Source: Streptomyces sp. TLI_171 (GTDB lineage Bacteria; Actinomycetota; Actinomycetes; Streptomycetales; Streptomycetaceae). Taken from it: DNA of 64,000 bases. Made by a program: the position numbers and the translations under genes. Shown in pieces: positions 50,204 through 58,748 of this stretch (the stretch's first letter is position 1; every line of letters starts with the position of its first letter). A model generated the notes under the pieces. The model was not told the origin of the DNA. It did no database searches and saw nothing but the letters and a program-made list of their open reading frames with translations. Where the stretch lies: positions 310,001-374,000 of the forward strand of contig NZ_RAPS01000001.1 in NCBI RefSeq assembly GCF_003610255.1. Reading direction: 5' to 3'.

Positions 50204-51031
50204 CTACCGCAGCCCCGGCGCACCGGCCGGGGACGGTCCGCGGGCGTAGCGGCCTGGCGTGGTGCCGATGATGCGGCGGAAGTGGCGGGTGAGGTGGGAC
50301 TGGTCGTGGAAGCCGAGGGTGGTGGCGACGGTGGTGGCGGGGTGGCCGTCGAGGAGGAGGTGGCGGGCGCGGTCGATGCGGCGGGCGGTGAGGTACTGGT
50401 GCGGGGGGAGGCCGAAGGCGGTGGTGAAGGTGCGGACCAGGTGCGCGGGGTGCGCGTGCAGGTGCCGGGCCGCGTCGTCGAGGGTGGTGCGTTCGGTGAG
50501 GCGGGCGTCGAGGAGGTCTCGCAGGTCGTGGGCGAGGGGGGCGCCGACCGGAGCGTCCGGCGCGGTGGTGGAGGGTCGCAGGAGGCCGCGCAGGCGTTCG
50601 CTGATCAGGGCCAGCCGGCTCTCCGCCTCCAGTTCTTCCCCGGGGGTGCCGAGGGCGGTGTGGAGTTGGCCGACCCGGTGCCGCAGGAGCGGGTCGGCGA
50701 GGTCGGGTCCGTCGACCGCGGCGCCGATCAACTCCTCGCCGATCCGGTCGGGTTCGAGGTAGAGGACGCGTTTGCGGAAGCCGCCGTCGGTGGCGGCGGA
50801 GCCGTTGTGGGGGACGTGCGGGGGCAGCAGGCTGACGGTGTCGTGGGGGGTGCCGCGCCGGTGGCGGTCGAGGTCGTAGCGGACGGCGCCGTCGTCGACG
50901 ATCAGCAGGGTCCAGGAGTCGTGGACGTGCATGGGGTAGCGGTGTTCGGTGAAGTGCGCGTGGAACACCTCGACCACGCCGGGGACGTGCGGGCGCCAAG
51001 CCGTGATCTGCTGCCGGGGCGCCGCTGTCAT
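50204..51031 (-). CDS. AraC family transcriptional regulator
   Basis: A 275-residue AraC regulator: an N-terminal cupin-like arm (VVEVFHAHFTEHRYPMHVHDSWTLLIVDDGAVRY, His-rich and typical of ligand-binding cupins) and a C-terminal double helix-turn-helix (about 190-270: TTLDDAARHLHAHPAHLVRTFTTAFGLPPHQYLTARRIDRARHLL and GFHDQSHLTRHFRRIIGTTPGRYA). It is divergent from a DUF2000 gene, which it may activate. ATG at 51031 follows TACGTT by six bases, suggesting a leaderless message. Confidence 0.92.
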   Translation of the reverse strand: MTAAPRQQITAWRPHVPGVVEVFHAHFTEHRYPMHVHDSWTLLIVDDGAVRYDLDRHRRGTPHDTVSLLPPHVPHNGSAATDGGFRKRVLYLEPDRIGEELIGAAVDGPDLADPLLRHRVGQLHTALGTPGEELEAESRLALISERLRGLLRPSTTAPDAPVGAPLAHDLRDLLDARLTERTTLDDAARHLHAHPAHLVRTFTTAFGLPPHQYLTARRIDRARHLLLDGHPATTVATTLGFHDQSHLTRHFRRIIGTTPGRYARGPSPAGAPGLR

Positions 51032-51080
51032 GCGAAGAACGTACAAGACCGGGCGGCGGCCGGACCGGCACGCTCAGTCC

Positions 51081-51562
51081 ATGGACACTCTCATCGCCCC
51101 GGCCGCCCCGACCCGGCGTCCGCGGACGCCACCGCCACCGCTCCCGCCGCTCCGCGTTTCGACACCAAGATCGCCGTGCTGCTCCGCGAGGACCTCGCGC
51201 CCTGGCAGCGGTTGAACGTCACGGCGTTCCTGGTGAGCGGACTGGGCACGGCCGTCCCTGAGTTGGTCGGCGAGCCGTACATGGACGCCGACGGCACCGG
51301 CTACCTGCCGATGTTCCGTCAGCCGGTGCTGGTTTTCGAGGGCGGCCGGGAACTGCTGACCGCCGCACACGGGAAGGCGCTCTCCCGCGGCCTGCCAGTG
51401 GCGGTGTTCACGGCCGACCTGTTCGCGACCGGAAACGACCGCGACAACCGGGCGGCGGTCCGCGCCGTGTCGACCGCCGAGCTGGATCTGGTGGGCATCG
51501 CCGTGCACGGACCGCGCAACGCGGTGGACAAGGTGCTCAAGGGCGCCCGCATGCACCCCTGA
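51081..51562 (+). CDS. DUF2000 family protein, N-terminus frameshifted
   Basis: The C-terminal 137 residues are an intact DUF2000 domain: DTKIAVLLREDLAPWQRLNVTAFLVSGLG, YLPMFRQPVLVFEGG, and RAVSTAELDLVGIAVHGPRNAVDKVLKGA. The only suitable start, ATG at 51081, is in another frame; joining it to the domain needs one base to be gained within a C-rich stretch near 51110. The in-frame GTG at 50987 overlaps the AraC gene and is unlikely. Either a sequencing error or a genuine disabled gene. Function of DUF2000 is unknown; it lies opposite an AraC gene. Confidence 0.7.
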
Positions 51563-51588
51563 GCAGTCCTCGTCCTCCTCCGGCACGA

Positions 51589-52059
51589 TCAGTCGCGGCG
51601 GCCGCCCTCGCGCCGGGCGACGGCCGGGATCGCGCGCGCGAAGGAGGCGAGGCTCTTGCTCTCCTCGCCGAGCAGCACCCCGTAGGCGGTGTTGAACGGG
51701 AAGGCGGTCAGACCGAGGACGCGGACGGCAGGTCCGTTCGAGTGCTCGCCGCCGTCGGTCCATTCACCGCCGAAGACCCGTACCAGCACCTCGCCGGTGT
51801 AGGCGCCGGCCAGCTGCCACCACAGGTCGAGCCGCTGCTCCGCCAGCGGGCCGTCCGCGAGCAGTTCGGCGCAGACGGCGTCGAGTTCGGCAAGCCCGTC
51901 GACGCTCCAGTCGAGCTGCCGCCCGTGGTTGTCGGCCACCAGCGCGACGCACTGCTCGGCGACGAACGAGAGCGTCACGGACTGCTTCCGGCCCTGCTCC
52001 TGTTCCCGGCCCTGTTCCCGTTCCCGTTCCTGTCCCGGTTCCCGGTGCTGCTGTTCCAT
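51589..52059 (-). CDS. Hypothetical protein with Glu/Arg/Gln-rich N-terminus
   Basis: A 156-residue protein that I do not recognise. The first 27 residues are a charged low-complexity run based on EREQ/EQGR, encoded by short DNA repeats. The rest is a soluble alpha/beta domain with LDLWWQLAGAYTGEVLVRVFGGEW, reminiscent of small Streptomyces hypothetical domains, and ends with a basic tail (ARREGGRRD). No membrane segment. ATG at 52059. It is convergent with the DUF2000 gene. Confidence 0.7.
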   Translation of the reverse strand: MEQQHREPGQEREREQGREQEQGRKQSVTLSFVAEQCVALVADNHGRQLDWSVDGLAELDAVCAELLADGPLAEQRLDLWWQLAGAYTGEVLVRVFGGEWTDGGEHSNGPAVRVLGLTAFPFNTAYGVLLGEESKSLASFARAIPAVARREGGRRD

Positions 52060-52141
52060 GCCCGGAATCCTGCCGCCGGCCCGCCCGGCGCGGCCACGGG
52101 TTTTCGGCCGGGGCGGCGGGCCCGCGTCCCCTCCCCCCAGG

Positions 52142-53383
52142 TCAGGCCTGCAGCGAGGCGAGCGTGACCACGGTGATGTCGGACGGTGCGCCGACCCGGA
52201 CGGGCGGGCCCCAGGCGCCGGCCCCGCGGGTGACGTACAGCTGGGTGTCGCCGTAGCGCTCCAGCCCGGCGACGGTGGGGTTGGCCAGTTCCGCCAGGTA
52301 GTTGCCGGGCCAGAGCTGGCCGCCGTGGGTGTGGCCGGAGAGTTGCAGGTCGACGCCGTGGCGGACGCTGTCGTGGATGGTGACGGGCTGGTGGGCCATC
52401 AGGACGGCGGCCCTGGCCCGGTCGCGGTCGCCCAGCGCCCGTCGGTAGTCGGGGCCCTGGCCCGTCGCGGTGCCCGCGATGTCGTTGACGCCGGCGAGGT
52501 CGAACCAGGCCAGTTCGACCCGGTCGTTCTCCAACGGGTGCACGCCGAGCTCGCGGACGAACTCCACCCAGGGCGCGGCGCCGGAGAAGTACTCGTGGTT
52601 GCCGGTGACGAGGTAGGCCCCGTCCTTGGCCCGCAGGTCCGCCAGCGGGCGGGCGGCGGGGCCGAGTTCGGGGACGGTGCCGTCGACGAGGTCGCCGACC
52701 ACGGTGATCAGGTCGGGCTGGACGGCGTTGATGGTGTCGACGATCCGCCGGGTGTGCGCCTTGCCGAGGATCGGGCCGAGGTGGATGTCGCTGACCACCG
52801 CGATCCGGTAGCCGTGCGCGGCCCGCGGCAGCTTGGCCAGCGGCACCGTCACCTGCTTCACCCGCGGCCCGCGCAGCACCCCGTACGCGCCGTTGCCGAC
52901 CACTCCGACGGCGACCCCGGCCGCGGCCCCGGCCACCACCCGCGAGACGAACAGCCGCCGCGAGGCCTGCTCCGACACCGGCCCCGACTCCGGCTCCGCC
53001 TCCCCAGCCATGTCCTCCGCCTCCCCAGCCATGGCCTCGGGCTCCACGACGACGTCCGAGGGCGCCGCGTCCCTGCCGCGGCCGAGGCGGCGCAGCAGCG
53101 GGCGCAGCGCCTCGCCGGCCAGCAGGGCGAGCAGCAGGTAGAGGAGGACGGCGAGCCAGAGGTAGCCGGGCCAGGCGAACCAGCGTTCCACGGCGAGCGG
53201 GAAGGCGCGGCCGCCGATCAGGGCGAGCAGCGAGAGGACGGGGAGCAGGACGACCAGTCCGGTGCCGATGCGGCGGTACCGGCCGCCGGGTGCGGAGACG
53301 TCCCGGACCATCCGCCGCCACACGTACCAGTGCGCCGCCCCGAGCAGGCCGAGGGCCGCCACCGCCACCACCGCGATCATCAT
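52142..53383 (-). CDS. Membrane-anchored metallophosphoesterase
   Basis: A 413-residue calcineurin-like phosphoesterase. Residues 1-95 carry about three transmembrane helices, followed by an acidic linker and a fourth hydrophobic segment (about 145-165), then the catalytic domain with all metal ligands: SDIHLG, GDLVDG, GNHEY and GHTHGGQ. The catalytic part therefore faces outward or is held at the membrane. Relatives include YkuE/YaeI-like phosphodiesterases acting on lipid or nucleotide phosphoesters. ATG at 53383 follows a GATACT element by seven bases, so a leaderless message is possible. Confidence 0.93.
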   Translation of the reverse strand: MMIAVVAVAALGLLGAAHWYVWRRMVRDVSAPGGRYRRIGTGLVVLLPVLSLLALIGGRAFPLAVERWFAWPGYLWLAVLLYLLLALLAGEALRPLLRRLGRGRDAAPSDVVVEPEAMAGEAEDMAGEAEPESGPVSEQASRRLFVSRVVAGAAAGVAVGVVGNGAYGVLRGPRVKQVTVPLAKLPRAAHGYRIAVVSDIHLGPILGKAHTRRIVDTINAVQPDLITVVGDLVDGTVPELGPAARPLADLRAKDGAYLVTGNHEYFSGAAPWVEFVRELGVHPLENDRVELAWFDLAGVNDIAGTATGQGPDYRRALGDRDRARAAVLMAHQPVTIHDSVRHGVDLQLSGHTHGGQLWPGNYLAELANPTVAGLERYGDTQLYVTRGAGAWGPPVRVGAPSDITVVTLASLQA

Positions 53384-53892
53384 CGGGCCAGTATCGGTGC
53401 GGCCTGGTCGCCGCCGCCGCGCGGGGTCGCCGGTCGGGCCGCGTGGTGGACTGCGGGTGGTCGGGCGGGCGCGGACGGTGCCGGGGCGGGTTCGGTTGCT
53501 GTGAGGCCGACCACACGGCACCGGGTGACTACGGTCCTCGATAGTCGGTGGTCGGCCCGGCTCCGCGATCGGCGGCCGATCCCCGCTCCGAATCGTCCGC
53601 GGGTTGCCACGATTGCCCAGGTCAGCGGTGTGCGAGCGAAACTCCGAGCGCTGTCCGGTTTGTCCCGACTCCTCCCCGGGTAGACCGCGCTTTCCTCGGC
53701 CCCCTGCCCGGCTCCGCCTACTACCGGGCGTAGTTTCGGGGCTCGTTGTACGGCTCTGCCGGGTCTGCCAAGAATGACCCCCGTCCGCCAGTCGGCGCGG
53801 CCGGTCCGATCGTCTCGGCTCCGGCGGCCCGGTGTCCGGCGGCCGCTCGTTGTCCGTCCGGCCGTCCGGCCCGCACGAGGGAAGAGGTCGCC
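53384..53892. other. 509-bp gap without recognisable gene
   Basis: Shared upstream region of the metallophosphoesterase and the lytic transglycosylase-like gene. The small inverted repeat GACTA/TAGTC near 53526-53545 is visible, but no riboswitch motif such as the c-di-AMP ydaO type can be seen. The long leader of the cell-wall gene is notable, but I see no clear function in it. Confidence 0.35.
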
Positions 53893-54696
53893 GTGCAGCA
53901 CCGCAGGACCCTGACTCTTTCGGAGAAGCTCCGCCGCCACCGGTACGCGGTGGTGACCGGTGTCGCCACCCTCGCGGTGGCCGGCACCGCGACCTTGGCG
54001 CTCGCCCTGCCGCAGGACTCGACGCCCGCCTCGGCGAGCTCGGTCGCGGCCGGCGCCCCGCAGCTGGCGAGCGACGCGCTGCCGCAGGCCGACGCCTCGC
54101 AGTCGGCGGCCGACCGGGCGGCGGCGGACGCTTCGGCGGCCGCCTCCGAGTCGGCCCGGGCGGAAGCGGAGGCGCAGGCCGCCGCATCGGCGTCCGCGCA
54201 GGCGAGCGCGAGTGCCAGCGCCCAGGCGGAGGCGGACGCCAAGGCCAAGGCGGAGGCCGCCGCGAAGGCGAAGGCCGAGGCCGCGGCGAAGGCCAGCGCG
54301 TCCGCTTCGGCGGCGGCCAAGGCGAAGGCGGCGGCGGAGGCGGCGTCCCGTTCGCAGCAGCGCCAGGCGCTGCCGAGCAGCACCCCGTCCGCCGCCCAGT
54401 CGGTGTTCAGCGGGACGCCGCAGCAGATCGCGGCGCAGATCGTGCCGGCGGGTCAGCTGCAGTGCTTCTCGAACATCGTGGAGCGCGAGTCCAGTTGGAA
54501 CGTGCACGCGACCAACCCGTCCTCGGGTGCGTACGGGCTGATGCAGGCGCTGCCGGGTTCGAAGATGGCCTCGGTGGGCTCGGACTGGCGGGACAACCCG
54601 GTGACCCAGATCAAGTGGGGCCTGCAGTACATGAACGAGACGTACGGCAGCCCGTGCGCGGCCTGGACGTTCTGGCAGTCGCACAACTGGTACTGA
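53893..54696 (+). CDS. Secreted lytic transglycosylase-like protein
   Basis: A 267-residue exported protein expected to cleave peptidoglycan. A signal peptide (about 15-52) is followed by a long Ala/Ser/Glu/Lys-rich helical segment (about 70-155, probably a coiled coil) and a C-terminal SLT domain (about 165-267) with IVERESSWNVHATNPSSGAYGLMQALPGSKM; Glu199 in RES is the likely catalytic acid, and Cys191 and Cys255 could form a disulfide. The overall plan matches the actinobacterial resuscitation-linked and aggregation-promoting muralytic proteins. GTG at 53893 has AGAGG upstream. Confidence 0.88.
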   Translation: MQHRRTLTLSEKLRRHRYAVVTGVATLAVAGTATLALALPQDSTPASASSVAAGAPQLASDALPQADASQSAADRAAADASAAASESARAEAEAQAAASASAQASASASAQAEADAKAKAEAAAKAKAEAAAKASASASAAAKAKAAAEAASRSQQRQALPSSTPSAAQSVFSGTPQQIAAQIVPAGQLQCFSNIVERESSWNVHATNPSSGAYGLMQALPGSKMASVGSDWRDNPVTQIKWGLQYMNETYGSPCAAWTFWQSHNWY

Positions 54697-54765
54697 CGGG
54701 TGGAGCGGCGGCCGGAGCGGGCGCTTCCGCACCGGCCCTCCGCAGCTCCGCCACCGGGCGTACAT

Positions 54766-54780
54766 CTGACGATACGTCAG
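54766..54780. repeat. Dispersed palindrome copy
   Basis: CTGACG-ATA-CGTCAG, perfect 6-bp arms, 70 bases after the transglycosylase-like gene. Confidence 0.55.
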
Positions 54781-54904
54781 TAAGTCGCGGCGTTCCGCCC
54801 CCTATCCGGACATTTCATCGTACAGTCATGTCCGTTCGGTGAAGATTCGGCGAACGTCCCGTGGCCGATGTCCGGATTGGCCGCTTTCGAGCGGCTTCCG
54901 ACCT

Positions 54905-54940
54905 TTGCCTGAGGCTGTCCCCGCCCCTAGCCTCCCGCCC
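54905..54940 (+). promoter_or_regulatory. Promoter of the glycosyltransferase gene
   Basis: TTGCCT (54905-54910) and TAGCCT (54928-54933) with a 17-bp spacer; the ATG at 54941 lies at the predicted transcription start, so the message is probably leaderless. Confidence 0.55.
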
Positions 54941-55936
54941 ATGGCCCCACCACTGATCACCGTCGTACTCCCCGCCTACGACGAGCAGGGACAGCTCAAG
55001 GACTGTCTGGACTCGCTGCTCGGCCAGTCCTTCCGCGAGTTCGAGATCATCGTGGTGCAGACCCCGTCCCCGCACTGCCCGGAACGGCTGGTGGAGGCCT
55101 ACGAGCTGCGCGACGCCCGGGTGCGGGTGCTGCGGCTGGACGCGGAGCCCGGCATCGGCCGGGCCCGGATGGCGGGCGCGGCGCACGCGCGCGGCCAGTA
55201 CCTGCTGTTCCTGGACGCCGACCACCTGCTGCCGGCCGACGCGTTCGAGGCGATGGACGCCCGCCTCACCGAGACCGGCGAGCTTGACGTGCTGCTGTTC
55301 GGCCACAACCGGGAGTACCGCGGCAAGCTCTGGCCGGGCAACGCCGCCGCACTGCTGTCCGAGGCCGGCCCCGGGGTGTTCGCCCCGGCCGAGCGGCCCG
55401 AGCTGTTCGGCGCACCGCCGCTGGTGTGGGACCGGCTGCTGCGCGCGGGCACCATCCCCGCGTTCCCGGACGGCTTCTACGAGGAGGTGTCGGCGGTGCA
55501 CCGCTCCCTGCTCGCCGCCACCCGGATCGCCGTGCTGGACCGGGAGTGCGTCACCATCCGCCGCCGCCACACCCTGCACCCGGCGGGCAGCCCGGGCGCC
55601 ACCCACTTCGACCTGCTCGACCGGTACGAGAGCAGCTTCGAACTGCTGGACGCGCAGCCCGCGGAGGCCGAGCCGGTCACCGCCGCGGTCCGCCCGCACC
55701 TGTTCACCCGGATGGTCCGCCACTACCTGTTCGTGCTGGACCTGCCGGGGTGCCTGACCCGCGCCGAGCGCCCGCAGTTCTTCCAACGCGCCGCCGAGCA
55801 CTACAGGCGCTTCCTGCCCTCCGGCTACCGGCGCCCGGAGGGCCGCGAGGGCATCAAGTTCTCGCTGCTGTCCTCCAACTCCTACGCCACCTTCGAGGTC
55901 GCCAAGTTCTCCCGTCTGGCGGGCGGGCGCCGCTGA
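54941..55936 (+). CDS. Family 2 glycosyltransferase
   Basis: A 331-residue GT2 (GT-A fold) enzyme. VVLPAYDEQGQLKDCLDSLLGQSFREFEIIVV at the N-terminus binds the nucleotide sugar and LLFLDADHLLP gives the DxD-like metal motif. The C-terminal half (about 190-331) resembles polysaccharide- or teichoic-acid-type transferases (for example the CDP-glycerol or cell-wall families), but donor and acceptor cannot be told. There are no neighbouring pathway genes. A weak hairpin follows the stop. Confidence 0.88.
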   Translation: MAPPLITVVLPAYDEQGQLKDCLDSLLGQSFREFEIIVVQTPSPHCPERLVEAYELRDARVRVLRLDAEPGIGRARMAGAAHARGQYLLFLDADHLLPADAFEAMDARLTETGELDVLLFGHNREYRGKLWPGNAAALLSEAGPGVFAPAERPELFGAPPLVWDRLLRAGTIPAFPDGFYEEVSAVHRSLLAATRIAVLDRECVTIRRRHTLHPAGSPGATHFDLLDRYESSFELLDAQPAEAEPVTAAVRPHLFTRMVRHYLFVLDLPGCLTRAERPQFFQRAAEHYRRFLPSGYRRPEGREGIKFSLLSSNSYATFEVAKFSRLAGGRR

Positions 55937-55959
55937 GGCGACGGGTCCTGACGACCCGT
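55937..55959 (+). terminator. Terminator after the glycosyltransferase gene
   Basis: CGACGGGTC (55937-55945), CTGAC, GACCCGTCG (55951-55959), perfect 9-bp arms directly after the stop codon; the architecture equals that of the hairpin at 28515-28537. Confidence 0.7.
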
Positions 55960-56051
55960 CGGCGTGGCCCGGCGGGTAGAGTCCCTCCCCGCAGTCCCCC
56001 ACTCCCTCGCGCCAGCTCCGTGCGCCACCGGACCGGAAGGCGAACTCCGCG

Positions 56052-56831
56052 ATGTCCACCCCTGCTTCCCCGGCGTCCGACGAATCCCTGTCCCTCGACG
56101 GCCCGACCCCGGCGGCGCCGAGCCCGCTGCCGCCGCAGCAGCAGATGTCCGGCTGGGCGGTGCTGCTGCTCGGCGTGCTGCTGCTGGCCGAGGCGTTCGT
56201 CTGCGTGGCCGTGCTGATCAGCGTCTGGACGCCGCTCACCACGCTGACCGCCGAACGCGCCGCCACCGGCGACCCGGCGGTGTGGACCGTCCTCGGCCTC
56301 GGACCCTGGCACCTGACCTCCAACACGGCGATGCTGCTGGCCGTGCTCGCCGCCAGCGGCCTCGGCAGCTTCGTGCACGCCGCCACCTCGTTCGCCACCT
56401 ACGCGGGCAACCGCCAGCTGCTGCCCAGCTGGCTCCCCTGGTACCTGCTGCGCACCGCGATCGGCGCCGCCCTCGCCCTGCTGGTCTACTTCCTGCTGCG
56501 CGGCGGCCTGTTCGCCAACGGCACCGACGGCACCGCCACCAACCCGTACGGCTTCGCCGGCATCGCCGGTCTGTGCGGCCTGTTCTCCAAGCAGGCCACC
56601 GACAAGCTCCGCGAGGTCTTCGACACCATCCTCACCACCAAGGACGGCGCGGGCGACGACGAACGCGACGACAAGATCCAGCCCACCGCACCGACTTCGC
56701 CCGCCCCCGCGGCCACCGCGGCCACCGTTCCCGCCGTCACCCCGCAGCCCGCTGCCGAGCCGCAGCCTGCCGCCGGCCCGGTCCTGCCGGTGATCCCGCA
56801 GCAGCACTCGACGGCCCCGGACGCTCCGTGA
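56052..56831 (+). CDS. Membrane protein of unknown function with Pro/Ala tail
   Basis: A 259-residue protein that I do not recognise. A Pro/Ser N-terminus is followed by three transmembrane helices (about 33-56, 94-116 and 134-153) and a long cytoplasmic tail: SKQATDKLREVFDTILTTKDGAGDD, then a Pro/Ala-rich stretch to the end. The stretch NPYGFAGIAGLCGLFSKQATDKL, between the helices and the tail, may be conserved in Streptomyces relatives. No enzyme motif. ATG at 56052 has GGAAGG upstream. It is separated from the arsenic island by a palindrome. Confidence 0.75.
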   Translation: MSTPASPASDESLSLDGPTPAAPSPLPPQQQMSGWAVLLLGVLLLAEAFVCVAVLISVWTPLTTLTAERAATGDPAVWTVLGLGPWHLTSNTAMLLAVLAASGLGSFVHAATSFATYAGNRQLLPSWLPWYLLRTAIGAALALLVYFLLRGGLFANGTDGTATNPYGFAGIAGLCGLFSKQATDKLREVFDTILTTKDGAGDDERDDKIQPTAPTSPAPAATAATVPAVTPQPAAEPQPAAGPVLPVIPQQHSTAPDAP

Positions 56832-56832
56832 G

Positions 56833-56847
56833 CTGACGGCCCGTCAG
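56833..56847. terminator. Palindromic terminator between convergent genes
   Basis: CTGACGG-C-CCGTCAG, a perfect 7-bp hairpin one base after the membrane protein stop and 14 bases before the stop of the arsenic flavoprotein. It is the clearest copy of the dispersed palindrome acting between genes. Confidence 0.65.
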
Positions 56848-56860
56848 GGCGCCGGCGATC

Positions 56861-58240
56861 TCAACTGCAGCCGCTCGCAGGCGAGCAGGAGCCGCCGCTG
56901 CTCGGGGCGCCGAGCGTGATCAGCTGCGGCACCGGCGAAGTGCTGCAGCAGCCGCCGGAGTTGCTCGGCTCGGGTTCGTCGTAGAGGCCCGCGCCGCCGC
57001 ACACGCCGGTCTCCGGGAGGGTGAGTTCCACGCGCGCGGCGGCCTCGTGGTCGCCGGCCAGGGCGGCGGCGACGGAGCGGACCTGCTCGTAGCCGGTCAG
57101 GGCGAGGAAGGTCGGGGCGCGGCCGTAGGACTTCATCCCGACCAGGTACACGTCCCGCTCCGGGTGGGCGAGTTCGTTCGCGCCGTGCGGGTAGACCGTG
57201 CCGCAGGAGTGCTGGTTGGGGTCGACCAGCGGGGCGAGCGCGGTCGGGGCCTGCAGCCGGTCGTCGAGGCCGAGGCGCAGCTCGGTGAGGAAGCCCAGGT
57301 CGGGGCGGAGGCCGGTCAGCACCACGACCTGGTCCACGGGTTCGCTGCGGTGGCCGTCCTCGGCGACCAGGACCAGCCGTCCGTCCGGGGCGGGTTCGAG
57401 GGCGGCGGTGCGGAAGCCGGTGAGCGCGGTGGCGTGGCCGTCCTCGACGGCGGCCTTGGCGCGCTGGCCGAGGGCGCCGCGGGCGGGGAGCTGGTCGGCG
57501 CTGCCGCCGCCGTAGGTGGAGCCGGTGATGCCGCGGCGCAGCACCCAGACGGCGTGCGTGCCGGGTTCCTGCTTCGCCAGCTCGGCGAGGGCCGCGAGGG
57601 CGGTGAAGGCGGAGGCTCCGGTGCCGACCACGGCGGTCCGGCGGCCCGCGTGCCGGGCGCGCACGGCGGGGTCGTCGAGGTCGGGGATCCGGTAGGACAC
57701 CCGGTCGGCGGCGGCGCGTTCGCCGAGTGCGGGCAGGCCGTTCGCGCCGAGCGGGTTGGGGGTGCCCCAGGTGCCGGAGGCGTCGATCACGGCGGCGGCG
57801 AGCAGGCGTTCCTCGGTGCCGTCGGCGTGCTGGAGGTGGACGGTGAAGGGCTGTTCGTCGCGGCCGGCGTCGACGATGCGGTCGCGTCCGGCGCGGGCGA
57901 CGCCGGTGACCCGGGAGTCGAAGCGGATGCGGTCGGCGAGCGCGTCGGCGAGCGGCTGCAGGTACTGCCACACCCAGTCGCCGCCGGTCGGGTAGGCGGC
58001 CCCGTCGGGTCGGGTCCAGCCGGTGGGGGTGAGCAGCTTCTCGGCGGCGGGGTCGACGAGTTCGCTCCACGGCGAGAACAGCCGCACGTGCGACCAGGAA
58101 CGGACGGCGGTCGCGGCCGAGGGCCCGGCTTCGAGGACGAGCGGCTCGAGTCCGTTCTCCAGGAGCCGGGCGGCGGCGGCCAGGCCGATCGGGCCTGCGC
58201 CGATGACGAGGACGGGCAGGCCGGTCGGGTCGGAGGTCAT
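56861..58240 (-). CDS. FAD-dependent monooxygenase of the arsenic island (ArsO-like)
   Basis: A 459-residue flavoprotein of the type found in Streptomyces ars islands. The FAD fold begins VLVIGAGPIGLAAAARLLENGLEPLVLEAG; a second Rossmann motif TAVVGTGASAFTALAALAELA binds NADPH, and the middle contains AAVIDASGTWGTPNPLG as in flavin monooxygenases. The C-terminus is Cys-rich (GVCGGAG, SGGCCSTS, GGSCSPASGCS), which may bind arsenic; I know of no function for it. ATG at 58240 has GGGAGAG. It is divergent from an arsR gene with a palindromic operator between them. Confidence 0.88.
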   Translation of the reverse strand: MTSDPTGLPVLVIGAGPIGLAAAARLLENGLEPLVLEAGPSAATAVRSWSHVRLFSPWSELVDPAAEKLLTPTGWTRPDGAAYPTGGDWVWQYLQPLADALADRIRFDSRVTGVARAGRDRIVDAGRDEQPFTVHLQHADGTEERLLAAAVIDASGTWGTPNPLGANGLPALGERAAADRVSYRIPDLDDPAVRARHAGRRTAVVGTGASAFTALAALAELAKQEPGTHAVWVLRRGITGSTYGGGSADQLPARGALGQRAKAAVEDGHATALTGFRTAALEPAPDGRLVLVAEDGHRSEPVDQVVVLTGLRPDLGFLTELRLGLDDRLQAPTALAPLVDPNQHSCGTVYPHGANELAHPERDVYLVGMKSYGRAPTFLALTGYEQVRSVAAALAGDHEAAARVELTLPETGVCGGAGLYDEPEPSNSGGCCSTSPVPQLITLGAPSSGGSCSPASGCS

Positions 58241-58293
58241 GGCGGTTCTCTCCCCTTCGCGCTGCGGTGCGGCTCGGCCGCGATCCGCCTGAT

Positions 58294-58307
58294 TCGACAA
58301 GTGTCGA
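58294..58307. promoter_or_regulatory. ArsR operator palindrome
   Basis: TCGACA-AG-TGTCGA, perfect, between the monooxygenase and arsR1 genes. A further ATTCGACA/TGTCGAAT pair (58292-58299 and 58364-58371) extends it across the whole gap and over the arsR start codon. Confidence 0.7.
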
Positions 58308-58362
58308 TGTGCTGACGTCTCCGACCTTGCCACCGGGTATCGATGGATGTCAACATAGACGC

Positions 58363-58722
58363 ATGTCGAATTCGATGATCGAGCTGCCGGTGGTCGAGCC
58401 GGAGGCGGTGCCGTGCTGCCCGCCGCTGAGCTCGGCGGAGCTGTCGGGGGCCGACGCGGTGCGGATGGCCGCGATGTTCAAGGCTCTCGGCGACCCGGTG
58501 CGGTTGCGCCTGTTCTCCAAGGTCGCCTCGCACGAGGGCGGCGAGGCGTGTGTCTGCGACATCCAGGACGTCGGCGTCTCGCAGCCGACGGTATCGCACC
58601 ACCTGAAGAAGCTCCGCGAGGCCGGGCTGTTGACCAGCGAGCGACGCGGCACCTGGGTGTACTACCGGGTCGAACCGTCCGCGCTCACCGCGCTCGCCGC
58701 CCTGCTCGACCTGAACCGCTGA
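58363..58722 (+). CDS. arsR: ArsR family arsenic/metal-responsive repressor
   Basis: A 119-residue ArsR/SmtB repressor. The winged helix contains ACVCDIQDVGVSQPTVSHHLKKLREAGLL; C63 and C65 in VCD correspond to the As(III)-binding ELCVCDL site of classical ArsR, and C18-C19 at the N-terminus could complete a three-sulfur site. Recognition helix QPTVSHHLKKL. ATG at 58363 lies within the operator, so the repressor can block its own start. Predicted to control the divergent monooxygenase and the acetyltransferase gene that follows. Confidence 0.92.
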   Translation: MSNSMIELPVVEPEAVPCCPPLSSAELSGADAVRMAAMFKALGDPVRLRLFSKVASHEGGEACVCDIQDVGVSQPTVSHHLKKLREAGLLTSERRGTWVYYRVEPSALTALAALLDLNR

Positions 58723-58748
58723 CCCGCACGCCCGCTGGAGGCTCCCCG

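Noticed and set aside
53384..53892. Possible c-di-AMP (ydaO) riboswitch before the muralytic gene
   Set aside because: Such riboswitches are common before Streptomyces cell-wall hydrolases, but I could not find their conserved segments in this leader.
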